Below, one piece after another: positions 6,755 through 12,877 of a stretch of DNA of 13,497 nt. Below the pieces are notes generated by a model that was not told the origin of the DNA, made no database searches, and was given only the letters and a program-made list of their open reading frames with translations. Numbering within the stretch: position 1 is the first letter of the stretch; each line of letters begins with the position of its first letter. The stretch lies in assembly GCA_031296345.1 (NCBI GenBank), contig JARLFW010000120.1, positions 1 through 13,497 of the forward strand. The letters are read 5' to 3'. The translations under genes and the position numbers were made by a program. Source of the stretch: Nitrosotalea sp. GTDB taxonomy: Archaea > Thermoproteota > Nitrososphaeria > Nitrososphaerales > Nitrosopumilaceae.

Positions 6755-7615
6755 TTGAAAAATATTAGAAAGTTATTATTAGATAAATCAAAACCTCTTG
6801 TTTTTCCAGGAGTATATGATGCAATAACTGCAAGAATTGCTCAGAAAGTAGGCTTTGAAGCAATGTTTCAGACAGGATATGGAACATCTGCAGCACTTCT
6901 TGGTATGCCAGATTATGGTTTCATAGGATCTAAAGAGACAATTGAAAATGCAACAAGAATATGCAAATCAGTCTCTGTTCCAGTCATAGTAGATGCTGAC
7001 ACGGGTTATGGAAATCCATTGAGTGTGTGGAAACTTGTAAATGAATTGGAGGCAGTTGGAGCATCAGGAATATTTCTTGAAGATCAGAAATGGCCAAAGA
7101 GATGCGGACATATGTCTGGCAAAGAAGTAATTCCAAAAGAAGAATATGTTGAAAAACTTCGTGCTGCTGTTGATGCTAGAAAAAGTAAGGATTTCATAAT
7201 TGTAGCAAGAACAGATGCCCGGGCTACTGAAGGCATTGATGCAGCAATAGAAAGAGGTTTACTTTATAAAGAAATTGGAGCTGATGCAATTTTTGTTGAA
7301 GCCCCAAAATCAATTGAAGAGATGAAGAAAATAGGAAAATTAATCAAAGCTCCTCTGGTTGCCAACATGATAGAAGGAGGAGCTACGCCCGTTCTTTCAT
7401 CCAATGAACTACACAAAATGGGATTTAATCTAATTTTATATCCATTATCAGTACTTTATGCAAACACATTTGCAACATTAAAGATTCTAAAGGAATTGAA
7501 AAAATCTGGAACTACTTTGAAGTTTAAAGAATCTCTTGTTAATTTTGATGAGTTTAACGATATTGTAGATCTCACAAAATTCAAGAAAATGGAAAACAAG
7601 TACTCGACTAAATAA
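6755..7615 (+). CDS. prpB: Isocitrate lyase/PEP mutase family enzyme, probably methylisocitrate lyase
   Basis: TIM-barrel C-C lyase of the ICL/PEP mutase superfamily, 286 aa. Visible are F-P-G-V-Y-D-A (residues 17-23), the Mg2+-site D80-A-D-T-G-Y-G-N-P, E-D-Q at 109-111 and the flexible active-site loop K115-R-C-G-H-M. The nucleophilic Cys loop and length match 2-methylisocitrate lyases, which give succinate and pyruvate. Full isocitrate lyases are usually much longer. Related enzymes (dimethylmalate lyase, oxaloacetate decarboxylase, phosphonopyruvate hydrolase) cannot be ruled out. The start is TTG at 6755, chosen because it lies 27.5 nt from the TATA centre and leads directly into the barrel. 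The gene is divergent from the sdh operon, which would consume the succinate produced. Confidence 0.85.
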   Translation: MKNIRKLLLDKSKPLVFPGVYDAITARIAQKVGFEAMFQTGYGTSAALLGMPDYGFIGSKETIENATRICKSVSVPVIVDADTGYGNPLSVWKLVNELEAVGASGIFLEDQKWPKRCGHMSGKEVIPKEEYVEKLRAAVDARKSKDFIIVARTDARATEGIDAAIERGLLYKEIGADAIFVEAPKSIEEMKKIGKLIKAPLVANMIEGGATPVLSSNELHKMGFNLILYPLSVLYANTFATLKILKELKKSGTTLKFKESLVNFDEFNDIVDLTKFKKMENKYSTK

Positions 7616-7620
7616 TTAAC

Positions 7621-7632
7621 AAAAAAGAAAAG
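7621..7632 (-). terminator. T-rich terminator after alba
   Basis: On the minus strand, CTTTTCTTTTTTG lies about 19 nt past the alba stop, in the 35-bp gap between convergent genes. T-runs of this type are typical archaeal termination sites. Confidence 0.55.
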
Positions 7633-7650
7633 TGATTTTCAAGGTCCTAT

Positions 7651-7935
7651 CTAAGAGTTTGTTCTCTTTACTTCTATTTCTATAGTAGAAACATTTCTAG
7701 TTCGTCCATCTTGTGATTGCATTTGTTCTGAACCTATTGTGATGTTTCCCACGGCAAAGCCTGCATTTTCTGTCTTTCGTGCTATGATTTGAGCTACGTC
7801 GACTGCAGCGCCGATACTAAGTCCTCTTGCCTTGATTGATATTTTTGGTTGATTTGCCAACTGTATGAGCGCAGAAGTAACATACGCCATCAGAGGCTTC
7901 TTTCCTATGTAGATTATGTCTCTAGATTCGGACAT
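7651..7935 (-). CDS. alba: Alba chromatin / RNA-binding protein
   Basis: Small dimeric nucleic-acid-binding protein that coats archaeal DNA and also binds RNA. The 94-aa product shows the family layout: I-Y-I-G-K-K-P-L-M-A-Y at residues 8-18, with the DNA-contacting Lys pair K12-K13; then I-S-I-K-A-R-G, the A-V-D-V-A helix, and the beta-hairpin I-T-I-G-S...V-S-T-I-E-I-E-V-K-R. The ATG at 7935 lies 26.5 nt from the centre of the palindromic ATTTAAAT at 7958-7965, so the transcript is leaderless. An ATG four bases upstream is out of frame. Alba proteins can be controlled by lysine acetylation in some archaea, but nothing here shows that. Confidence 0.95.
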   Translation of the reverse strand: MSESRDIIYIGKKPLMAYVTSALIQLANQPKISIKARGLSIGAAVDVAQIIARKTENAGFAVGNITIGSEQMQSQDGRTRNVSTIEIEVKRTNS

Positions 7936-7957
7936 ACATTGAGCACCATTTGGGATA

Positions 7958-7965
7958 ATTTAAAT
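7958..7965. promoter_or_regulatory. Shared palindromic TATA-like box, alba and secreted-protein gene
   Basis: ATTTAAAT is self-complementary. Its centre (7961.5) is 26.5 nt from the alba ATG at 7935 and 27.5 nt from the TTG at 7989. Both genes would be leaderless from this single element. No other TATA candidate fits either gene in the 53-bp spacer. Confidence 0.65.
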
Positions 7966-7988
7966 CTAAGAATGAAAAATTCGAGGCA

Positions 7989-8396
7989 TTGAAGTTTTTA
8001 CTGTTCATAGTTTTTGGAATAGCAATAATTGGAATTGGTTCAGCGTATGGATATCAGGAAGTTTCAACGTCAGATTTCAAAGTAGTAAATTCTCTTGGTG
8101 AGGATATCAAATCTCCCGTTGTTGATCAACAACTAAACTTACAGACTTCTTTAAAAAATAGTGGCAATAAAACTATCAATTGGGCGTACATAGAACAAGT
8201 AATTAATTCAGATGGAGCAATTGTTGATCTAAATTATGCCACTGGATCCATTGTAAAAAATCAGACTCTAGATGCAGCACTTTCGTGGACGCCACATACA
8301 AGAGGAAATTATAAAATCGAGATATTTGTTTGGGATAATTTGCGTGACATTAATCCACTTGCTCCAATGTTAACTCATGCAATTACTGTAACTTAA
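7989..8396 (+). CDS. Small secreted or membrane-anchored beta-domain protein
   Basis: A 135-aa exported protein of unknown function. The first ~20 residues (M-K-F-L-L-F-I-V-F-G...G-S-A-Y-G) form a signal peptide or N-terminal membrane anchor. The rest looks like one immunoglobulin-like beta domain, with P-V-V-D-Q-Q-L, Y-I-E-Q-V, D-G-A-I-V, A-L-S-W-T-P and I-F-V-W-D in order. This pattern (Q at the start, Y-x-x-Q-V, S-W-T-P, F-V-W) resembles a domain I recall as abundant in secreted proteins of marine Thaumarchaeota. A single copy is present here. The TTG at 7989 is favoured by its 27.5-nt distance to the shared TATA element; no in-frame ATG gives a better N-terminus. One N-K-T and one N-Q-T sequon are potential glycosylation sites. 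Confidence 0.8.
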   Translation: MKFLLFIVFGIAIIGIGSAYGYQEVSTSDFKVVNSLGEDIKSPVVDQQLNLQTSLKNSGNKTINWAYIEQVINSDGAIVDLNYATGSIVKNQTLDAALSWTPHTRGNYKIEIFVWDNLRDINPLAPMLTHAITVT

Positions 8397-8400
8397 AAAA
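8395..8400 (-). terminator. T6 terminator of tRNA-Ala
   Basis: Six T on the minus strand start one base past the tRNA-Ala 3' end and overlap the stop codon of the convergent secreted-protein gene. Position and composition fit an archaeal tRNA terminator. Confidence 0.6.
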
Positions 8401-8401
8401 G

Positions 8402-8475
8402 TGGACCGGGTGGGATTTGAACCCACGATCTCACCCATGCCAAGGGCGTATCCTACTAGGCTAGACGACCGGCCC
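8402..8475 (-). tRNA. tRNA-Ala(GGC)
   Basis: A 74-nt cloverleaf on the minus strand. The acceptor GGGCCGG (8475-8469) pairs with CCGGTCC (8409-8403) and contains the G3-U70 wobble pair that identifies alanine tRNAs; the discriminator is A. The anticodon arm is CGCCC-TTGGCAT-GGGTG with anticodon GGC. The T-arm is GTGGG-TTCAAAT-CCCAC. The D-loop reads AGCCTAGTA where AGCCTGGTA is usual, so G18 is replaced by A. CCA is not encoded and there is no intron. I see no strong TATA element upstream. Confidence 0.95.
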
Positions 8476-8576
8476 ATATTCAACCAGAATATTACATCTG
8501 ATTTGCATTAACTTTTTTTGAGAGGTTATTAACGTTTAGCGTGAATTAAAATCAGTATGCAAAATAATAGCATAAG

Positions 8577-8584
8577 ATATTTAA
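8577..8584 (+). promoter_or_regulatory. TATA box of the ferredoxin-NADP reductase gene
   Basis: ATATTTAA is centred 26.5 nt upstream of the GTG at 8607. This supports that GTG as a leaderless start. Confidence 0.6.
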
Positions 8585-8606
8585 CCTTCTAAATCAAAAA
8601 CTTCAC

Positions 8607-9449
8607 GTGGTCGTAGACAGTAAAGCGATAATTTCATACATACAAATTCAGAAAGAAGATTTAGGAGTTTTTAGATTCAAACCAAAAGAAGGTGGTCAAG
8701 TTCCACAATACAAAGCTGGACAATTTCTTACACTTGGAGTATTTGTACCAGCAGAGAATAAGATTATTCGAAGAGCATATTCGATTGCATCAAATCCAGA
8801 AAATAGAAATTATATTGAATTATACATCAGATGGGTAAGAAAACCACTACCAGGACGTCTTACCACAGTTTTGTTTAGTGCAAAAGAAGGAGATGACATA
8901 ATTTGGCTAAAACCAACCGGTCCTTTCACCATAGAAGAAAAAAAACCAGACGGTGAACCAGACAATAGAAGAATAGTATGTCTTGGTGGAGGTACAGGCC
9001 TTGCACCATTTGTTAGTTATGCAAAACATCTTCATGCAACAGGAAGTAAAAGAGAGGTTGTAGTATTTCATGGAGCCAGTTATGTTGATGAGTTAGGTTA
9101 CAGAGAAGAATTAACTCGATTAGAAGAGGAAAGTCTTGACAGAGGAAAAGACAAGTGGAATTTCAAATATAGAGCCACTATCAGCAGACCAGATGAATGG
9201 TTTAACAGAACTTGGAATGGCAATAAAGGCAGAGTAGAAAGTTTCTTACAGTCAAAAGATGGCGAAATGTCACCACTTGAAACTATGGTTGGTGAAAAAA
9301 TTACAAAAGATAATACTGTCTTTTTCATTTGTGGTTGGCAGGGAACTATTGATGGATGCATGGATGTATTGACGCCAAAAGGCTTTGTCACAGAAAGAAC
9401 CAAGCGAGCAGACAAGAGCTTTGAGATAAAGTATGAATCATACGGATAG
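8607..9449 (+). CDS. fpr: Ferredoxin-NADP+ reductase-like flavoprotein
   Basis: FAD-dependent oxidoreductase moving electrons between ferredoxin (or a similar one-electron carrier) and NADP(H), cytosolic. Of 280 aa, the N-terminal beta-barrel FAD domain carries R56-A-Y-S59 (the RxYS flavin motif) after A-G-Q-F, and P-G-R-L-T near residue 82. The NAD(P) domain has C-L-G-G-G-T-G-L-A-P-F at 125-135, V-V-F-H-G-A near 155 and F-I-C-G-W-Q-G near 240. This arrangement is the bacterial Fpr type, slightly longer than E. coli Fpr (about 248 aa) because of a loop around 110-120 and a C-terminal tail ending Y-E-S-Y-G instead of the usual Trp. The start is GTG, set by the TATA spacing. The electron partner is not in the window. 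Other FNR-fold reductases are possible but less likely. Confidence 0.88.
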   Translation: MVVDSKAIISYIQIQKEDLGVFRFKPKEGGQVPQYKAGQFLTLGVFVPAENKIIRRAYSIASNPENRNYIELYIRWVRKPLPGRLTTVLFSAKEGDDIIWLKPTGPFTIEEKKPDGEPDNRRIVCLGGGTGLAPFVSYAKHLHATGSKREVVVFHGASYVDELGYREELTRLEEESLDRGKDKWNFKYRATISRPDEWFNRTWNGNKGRVESFLQSKDGEMSPLETMVGEKITKDNTVFFICGWQGTIDGCMDVLTPKGFVTERTKRADKSFEIKYESYG

Positions 9450-9468
9450 AAGAAATTATCTTTGAAAG

Positions 9469-9477
9469 AATAATATT
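9469..9477 (+). promoter_or_regulatory. TATA box of tRNA-Pro
   Basis: AATAATATT is centred 26 nt upstream of the first base of tRNA-Pro, just past the fpr stop codon. It predicts transcription independent of fpr. Confidence 0.55.
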
Positions 9478-9498
9478 CTATTACCTTGGCGAGTCTAC

Positions 9499-9572
9499 AG
9501 GGACGTAGGTTAGCTTGGTAGACTGCCAGCCTCGGGCGCTGGATGTCGTGGGTTCAAGTCCCATCGTCCCTA
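9499..9572 (+). tRNA. tRNA-Pro(CGG)
   Basis: A 74-nt cloverleaf. The acceptor AGGGACG (9499-9505) pairs with CGTCCCT (9565-9571), discriminator A. The D-arm is GGTT-AGCTTGGTA-GACT with G18-G19 present. The anticodon arm is CCAGC-CTCGGGC-GCTGG, with anticodon CGG at 9533-9535, reading CCG. The T-arm is GTGGG-TTCAAGT-CCCAT. The first acceptor pair is A-U rather than the more usual G-C. CCA is not encoded. No intron. Confidence 0.94.
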
Positions 9573-9640
9573 TGTTCTTGAGAATTTTATCACAATTCCA
9601 AATAAATGATTGAAATATGCCATAAAAACACAGAAGCCAG

Positions 9641-10237
9641 TTGACAATTGCAATATATCTTGCACATTTGAATCCCGTTACCAAGGCTCACGTAGAAATT
9701 ATCAATGAATTAAAAAATGAAAATGAGGTTAGAGTATTACCAGTCATATTCATGAAGGATGATAAAGAAATCAACAGTAGAAGTTTTCCATTTAGTTATG
9801 ATTTGAGAAAGAAAATGCTTAATGCTGTATTTGGAAACAGTATCACAGTTTTACCAAACTATACGTTCTATGCACCATTTTTAAAATATATGCCTCCAAT
9901 GTTATCTCCTTATTCATGGAAAATAAAAAAACAAATTCTTGATGAGATAACTAGAGACTATTTCACTTACACCGGAGACAAAGCTGAGGGTTTTGTGCTT
10001 AAACTCTATGGACTTAATCCCAGAATAGGAAAAAGAAAGGAAACTTCTGCATCCTCTGTGAAACAAAAGATGTTTGAGGCAGCTATGGGAAAAAATACAG
10101 ATTGGGAAAATTATGTAGAGCCCAAAGTAGTACAAATAATACGCGAAAACTGGGACATTGTCAAGAAATTTGCAAATGCAGAGGATCTTACATATCGAGT
10201 ATTAGGAATGAAATTCCCAAGCATTGGATTTTGGTAG
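9641..10237 (+). CDS. Nucleotidylyltransferase-superfamily protein, NMNAT-like signature
   Basis: A Rossmann-type nucleotidylyltransferase of 198 aa, substrate unknown. The N-terminus I-A-I-Y-L-A-H-L-N-P-V-T-K-A-H17 matches the superfamily's first strand and nucleotide-binding loop, but T-K-A-H replaces the common H-x-G-H. This resembles the N-P-I-T-x-x-H form of eukaryotic NMN adenylyltransferases. The second motif, T135-S-A-S-S-V140-K-Q-K-M, corresponds to the I-S-S-T-x-[IV]-R loop that binds phosphates. The middle (F-Y-A-P-F-L-K-Y...Y-S-W-K-I-K-K) and C-terminus (after W-E-N-Y-V-E-P) are not familiar to me. The start is TTG at 9641; the next Met is deep inside the fold. A modest TATA candidate (AAATATGC, around 9614-9621) lies about 24 nt upstream. 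An NMNAT, cytidylyltransferase or tRNA/cofactor-modifying role are all open. Confidence 0.75.
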   Translation: MTIAIYLAHLNPVTKAHVEIINELKNENEVRVLPVIFMKDDKEINSRSFPFSYDLRKKMLNAVFGNSITVLPNYTFYAPFLKYMPPMLSPYSWKIKKQILDEITRDYFTYTGDKAEGFVLKLYGLNPRIGKRKETSASSVKQKMFEAAMGKNTDWENYVEPKVVQIIRENWDIVKKFANAEDLTYRVLGMKFPSIGFW

Positions 10238-10244
10238 AAATAGA

Positions 10245-10253
10245 TTAATTATA
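10245..10253 (+). promoter_or_regulatory. TATA box of ilvE and the downstream genes
   Basis: TTAATTATA is centred 25 nt upstream of the ilvE ATG. The next three genes follow at +1, -4 and +6 bp, so this may drive all four. Confidence 0.55.
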
Positions 10254-10273
10254 GACGGATTCGGTTTTTCAAT

Positions 10274-11191
10274 ATGAAACCTTTTGTACCAAAATTCGTC
10301 TGGTTTGATGGAAAAATAGTAAAGGACGAAGACGCAAAGGTTCCAGTTATGACTCATGCAATACATTATGGAACTTCAGTTTTTGAGGGACTACGAGGAT
10401 ATTGGAATTCTAAAAACTTGAACATTTTCAGACTTGATGATCACATAAAGAGATTTAGAAATTCAGGTAAGGTATATTCAATTTCTTTGAGATTTACCGA
10501 TAAAGAAATAGCTAATGCGATAATTGATCTTTGTAAAAAAAATAATGTAAAAGAATCATGTTACATAAGACCATTTTATTTTGTAGGCAGACATGGGATT
10601 AATCTTCATGTCACTGAAGATACTCCAACACATGCAGCTGTAGTCATGTTTCCTTTTGGAGAACTATTCAACAAAAATGGAATAAATACAGGCATATCTT
10701 CTTGGAGACGAATTAATGATATGTCTACACCGCCACTTGCAAAAATGGGTGGAAATTATCTTAATTCTATACTAGCAACACAAGAATCTAAGAGAAATGG
10801 TTACGATGAAGCCATATTATTAGATCATTTAGGAAACATAAGTGAAGCACCTGGAGAAAATATCTTTGTCATAAGAAATGGAAAGTTGCTAACTCCTCCA
10901 CCTAGCTCATCAGCATTAGAAGGGATAACAAAAGATTCTGTTGTTGAGATAGCAAAAGATCTCGGATATCAAATAATTGAGCGTGAAATTCCTAGAACCG
11001 AAATATATTTTGGCGATGAAGTATTTCTAACAGGAACAGCTGCTGAAATAACTCCAGTTATTTCAATAGATGGTAAAAAGGTTGGAGATGGTAAAGTAGG
11101 CAAAATCACTGGAAAGATTAGAACAATCTATTCAGATATCACAATGGGCAAAAATAAAAAGTACTCAAAGTGGATAACAGCGGTGTATTAA
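10274..11191 (+). CDS. ilvE: Branched-chain amino-acid aminotransferase
   Basis: Fold-type IV PLP aminotransferase making valine, leucine and isoleucine from their 2-oxo acids, cytosolic. The 305-aa product starts with F-V-W-F-D-G-K and shows H-A-I-H-Y-G-T-S-V-F-E-G-L-R-G at residues 28-42. R-P-F-Y-F is near 99. The PLP Schiff-base lysine K157 lies in A-K-M-G-G-N-Y-L-N-S, and E191 in S-E-A-P-G-E-N-I-F is the residue contacting the pyridine nitrogen. G-T-A-A-E-I-T-P-V, the phosphate and substrate loop, is near 255. Length and motifs are typical of IlvE. D-amino-acid and aminodeoxychorismate lyase relatives lack the full set. It is first in a run with the sugar genes, one base before the dehydrogenase, but it is the wrong PLP fold to be the missing sugar aminotransferase. 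Confidence 0.93.
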   Translation: MKPFVPKFVWFDGKIVKDEDAKVPVMTHAIHYGTSVFEGLRGYWNSKNLNIFRLDDHIKRFRNSGKVYSISLRFTDKEIANAIIDLCKKNNVKESCYIRPFYFVGRHGINLHVTEDTPTHAAVVMFPFGELFNKNGINTGISSWRRINDMSTPPLAKMGGNYLNSILATQESKRNGYDEAILLDHLGNISEAPGENIFVIRNGKLLTPPPSSSALEGITKDSVVEIAKDLGYQIIEREIPRTEIYFGDEVFLTGTAAEITPVISIDGKKVGDGKVGKITGKIRTIYSDITMGKNKKYSKWITAVY

Positions 11192-11192
11192 G

Positions 11193-12128
11193 ATGAAAAT
11201 AGTTCAAATAGGTACTGGCGGCTTTGGTAAAAATCATGCCAGAATTCTTTCTCAACTTGGAGTTCTTTCTGCAATATGTGACATGAATGAATCCCGTGCA
11301 GAAGAATTCGGCAAAAAATATTCTGTAAATTATTATTCATCTCTAGACTCCCTTATGGATTCAGAGCAATTTGATGCAGCATTTGTTTGCACACCTACTT
11401 CAACTCATTTTGGCATAGCAAAGAAACTCTTAGAACAAAAGAAAAATGTCTTTGTAGAAAAACCTATGACTTATCTCTCACATGAAGGCGAAGAATTACT
11501 TAATCTAGCCAAGAAAAACAAGGTGGTTCTCACAAGTGGCTACATAGAGAGATTCAATCCTGCTGTTTCACTTGTCAAAGAATATGTCAAGACAAAGAAG
11601 TATGGTGAATTGATAATGCTTGAATTTCACAGAGAAAACAGAATGCCTAATCACATAAAAGATGTAGGAATTATTTACGATACTTCAGTTCATGACATAG
11701 ATACTGCCATGTGGTTGTTTGATGATGTGCCAGAAGTTGTATTTGCAAGATCTGGAAAAATAAGACACGAACATGAAGATTTTGCAACAATAATGCTAGG
11801 CTTCAAAGATAACAGAGTTGCAATCATATCATCAAACTGGATTACTCCAATTCGTGTAAGAAAATTCAGTGCCGTATGCGGAGATGCAATAATTTCTTCA
11901 GATTTTATTACACAAGAGGTAAAGATTGAAACAAGTTCAGGAGCTGAAATACCTCGCAAAGAGATGGAAGAGCCATTGCTTTTAGAGATAAAGAACTTCA
12001 TTTCAGCAATAGAAGGAAAAGATACCATAAGAGTAAGAGCAGAAGATGCTTTGAATACCACTAAAATTGCAGAAGCGGCACTTTTATCTAGTCAAAAAGG
12101 AACTCCAATTTATCTAGACCTAAAATGA
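11193..12128 (+). CDS. Gfo/Idh/MocA-family sugar dehydrogenase, WbpB/WlbA-like
   Basis: NAD(P)-dependent oxidoreductase, 311 aa. The N-terminal Rossmann domain has I-G-T-G-G-F-G-K-N-H (residues 6-15), D30 at the end of strand 2, and C-T-P-T-S-T-H near 66-72. The catalytic signature is V-E89-K90-P-M. The substrate domain begins with S-G-Y-I-E-R-F-N-P-A-V and includes the conserved D-T-S-V-H167-D-I-D. These features are typical of the WbpB/WlbA group, which oxidises C3 of UDP-N-acetylglucosaminuronate en route to diacetamido sugars. The WbpD-like acetyltransferase two genes on supports this. No DegT-type aminotransferase (WbpE equivalent) is in the window. It starts 1 bp after ilvE and overlaps the next gene by ATGA. 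Exact sugar substrate is inference. Confidence 0.87.
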   Translation: MKIVQIGTGGFGKNHARILSQLGVLSAICDMNESRAEEFGKKYSVNYYSSLDSLMDSEQFDAAFVCTPTSTHFGIAKKLLEQKKNVFVEKPMTYLSHEGEELLNLAKKNKVVLTSGYIERFNPAVSLVKEYVKTKKYGELIMLEFHRENRMPNHIKDVGIIYDTSVHDIDTAMWLFDDVPEVVFARSGKIRHEHEDFATIMLGFKDNRVAIISSNWITPIRVRKFSAVCGDAIISSDFITQEVKIETSSGAEIPRKEMEEPLLLEIKNFISAIEGKDTIRVRAEDALNTTKIAEAALLSSQKGTPIYLDLK

Positions 12129-12394
12129 ACAGAAAACTGATAGAGATTTTGGCGTGTCCAATAGACAAACACTTTCCACTTGAGCTTGTAGAATTTAATT
12201 CCAAAGACGAAATTGTTTCCGATGGTGTAATATTTTGTTCAAAGTGTTCAAGGTATTATCCAATAATAGAAGAGATTCCCATAATGTTGCCTGATGAACT
12301 ACGTGACAAAAATCAAGATATCGAATTCTTAAACAAGTACAAAAATACTCTTCCTGATAAAATAGTTTCAAATGGCTCTCCATGGCACTTGTGA
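12125..12394 (+). CDS. Trm112 / UPF0434-like zinc-ribbon protein
   Basis: An 89-aa protein of the Trm112 type. Such proteins bind and activate SAM-dependent methyltransferases acting on tRNA, rRNA or release factors. The N-terminal L-I-E-I-L-A-C11-P-I-D-K is the family opening, and the second half-site is F-C38-S-K-C41-S-R-Y-Y-P-I. The ribbon has three Cys; the expected fourth ligand in C-P-x-C is Asp14 (C-P-I-D), a form I also associate with archaeal members. The tail after I-P-I-M-L-P is helical. It overlaps the dehydrogenase by four bases (ATGA) and ends six bases before the acetyltransferase, so it is co-translated within the sugar genes. It could instead be a glycan-enzyme accessory; no methyltransferase is adjacent. 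Confidence 0.85.
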   Translation: MNRKLIEILACPIDKHFPLELVEFNSKDEIVSDGVIFCSKCSRYYPIIEEIPIMLPDELRDKNQDIEFLNKYKNTLPDKIVSNGSPWHL

Positions 12395-12400
12395 TAAAAA

Positions 12401-12877
12401 ATGGTAACAAATTTTATTTCTGAAAAAGCAAAACTTGGAAAAAATGTGAAGATATGGCATTTTGCTTATGTAGGAGACAATGCAGAGATTGGAGACAATG
12501 TCAAGATTGGTTCTCTTGCACATGTAGATTACAATGTAAAGATAGGAGAAAATACAATGATAGAGGGACTTGTTTACATACCGCCTCTTTCAGTAATTGG
12601 AAAAAATGTTTTCATCGGTCCAGCCGCAGCGTTAACCAATGATCCATATCCTGCTAGTAAAAAGATGATAGGAGTAACCATAGAAGATGGAGCAGTCATA
12701 GGCTCAAGAGCTGTAATTAAGGCAGGAGTTACAATAGGCAAGAATAGTGTGGTAGCAATGGGTGCAGTAGTAACAAAAGATGTTCCACCCAATTGTGTTG
12801 TAATTGGAGTTCCAGCCAAAGTCAAGTATTCAAGAGAAGAATATGACAAGAAGAAGAAGAACTGGGAAGAAATCTAG
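12401..12877 (+). CDS. Hexapeptide-repeat acetyltransferase, WbpD/WlbB-like
   Basis: Left-handed beta-helix acyltransferase of 158 aa, cytosolic trimer in the family. Repeats of the [LIV]-G-x-x-x-x type run from about residue 10 to 125 (V-G-D-N-A-E-I-G-D-N-V-K-I-G and later V-I-G-S-R-A-V-I). The loop F-I-G-P-A-A-A-L-T-N-D-P-Y-P (71-84) is characteristic of UDP-2-acetamido-3-amino-glucuronate N-acetyltransferases (WbpD/WlbB), which use acetyl-CoA on the 3-amino group. The end V-I-G-V-P-A-K is standard for the fold. The last helix is very Lys/Glu rich. Together with the dehydrogenase two genes upstream it implies a diacetamido-uronic-acid-type nucleotide sugar. Its TAG stop overlaps the convergent gene's TAG at CTAG. 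The family is firm and the substrate likely. Confidence 0.88.
   Translation: MVTNFISEKAKLGKNVKIWHFAYVGDNAEIGDNVKIGSLAHVDYNVKIGENTMIEGLVYIPPLSVIGKNVFIGPAAALTNDPYPASKKMIGVTIEDGAVIGSRAVIKAGVTIGKNSVVAMGAVVTKDVPPNCVVIGVPAKVKYSREEYDKKKKNWEEI

Noticed and set aside
9481..9684. Open frame of 67 codons on the minus strand across tRNA-Pro
   Set aside because: It is the complement of the tRNA and the start of the nucleotidylyltransferase gene; the encoded peptide contains translated tRNA sequence.
10274..11191. The aminotransferase as the missing WbpE-type sugar aminotransferase
   Set aside because: Its motifs are fold-type IV (IlvE: A-K-M-G-G-N-Y, S-E-A-P-G-E-N) whereas sugar aminotransferases are fold-type I DegT proteins.
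12874..12877. Convergent genes overlapping at CTAG, where both stops are TAG
   Set aside because: A real four-base overlap of opposite stop codons, but a common result of compact gene packing and not evidence of function.
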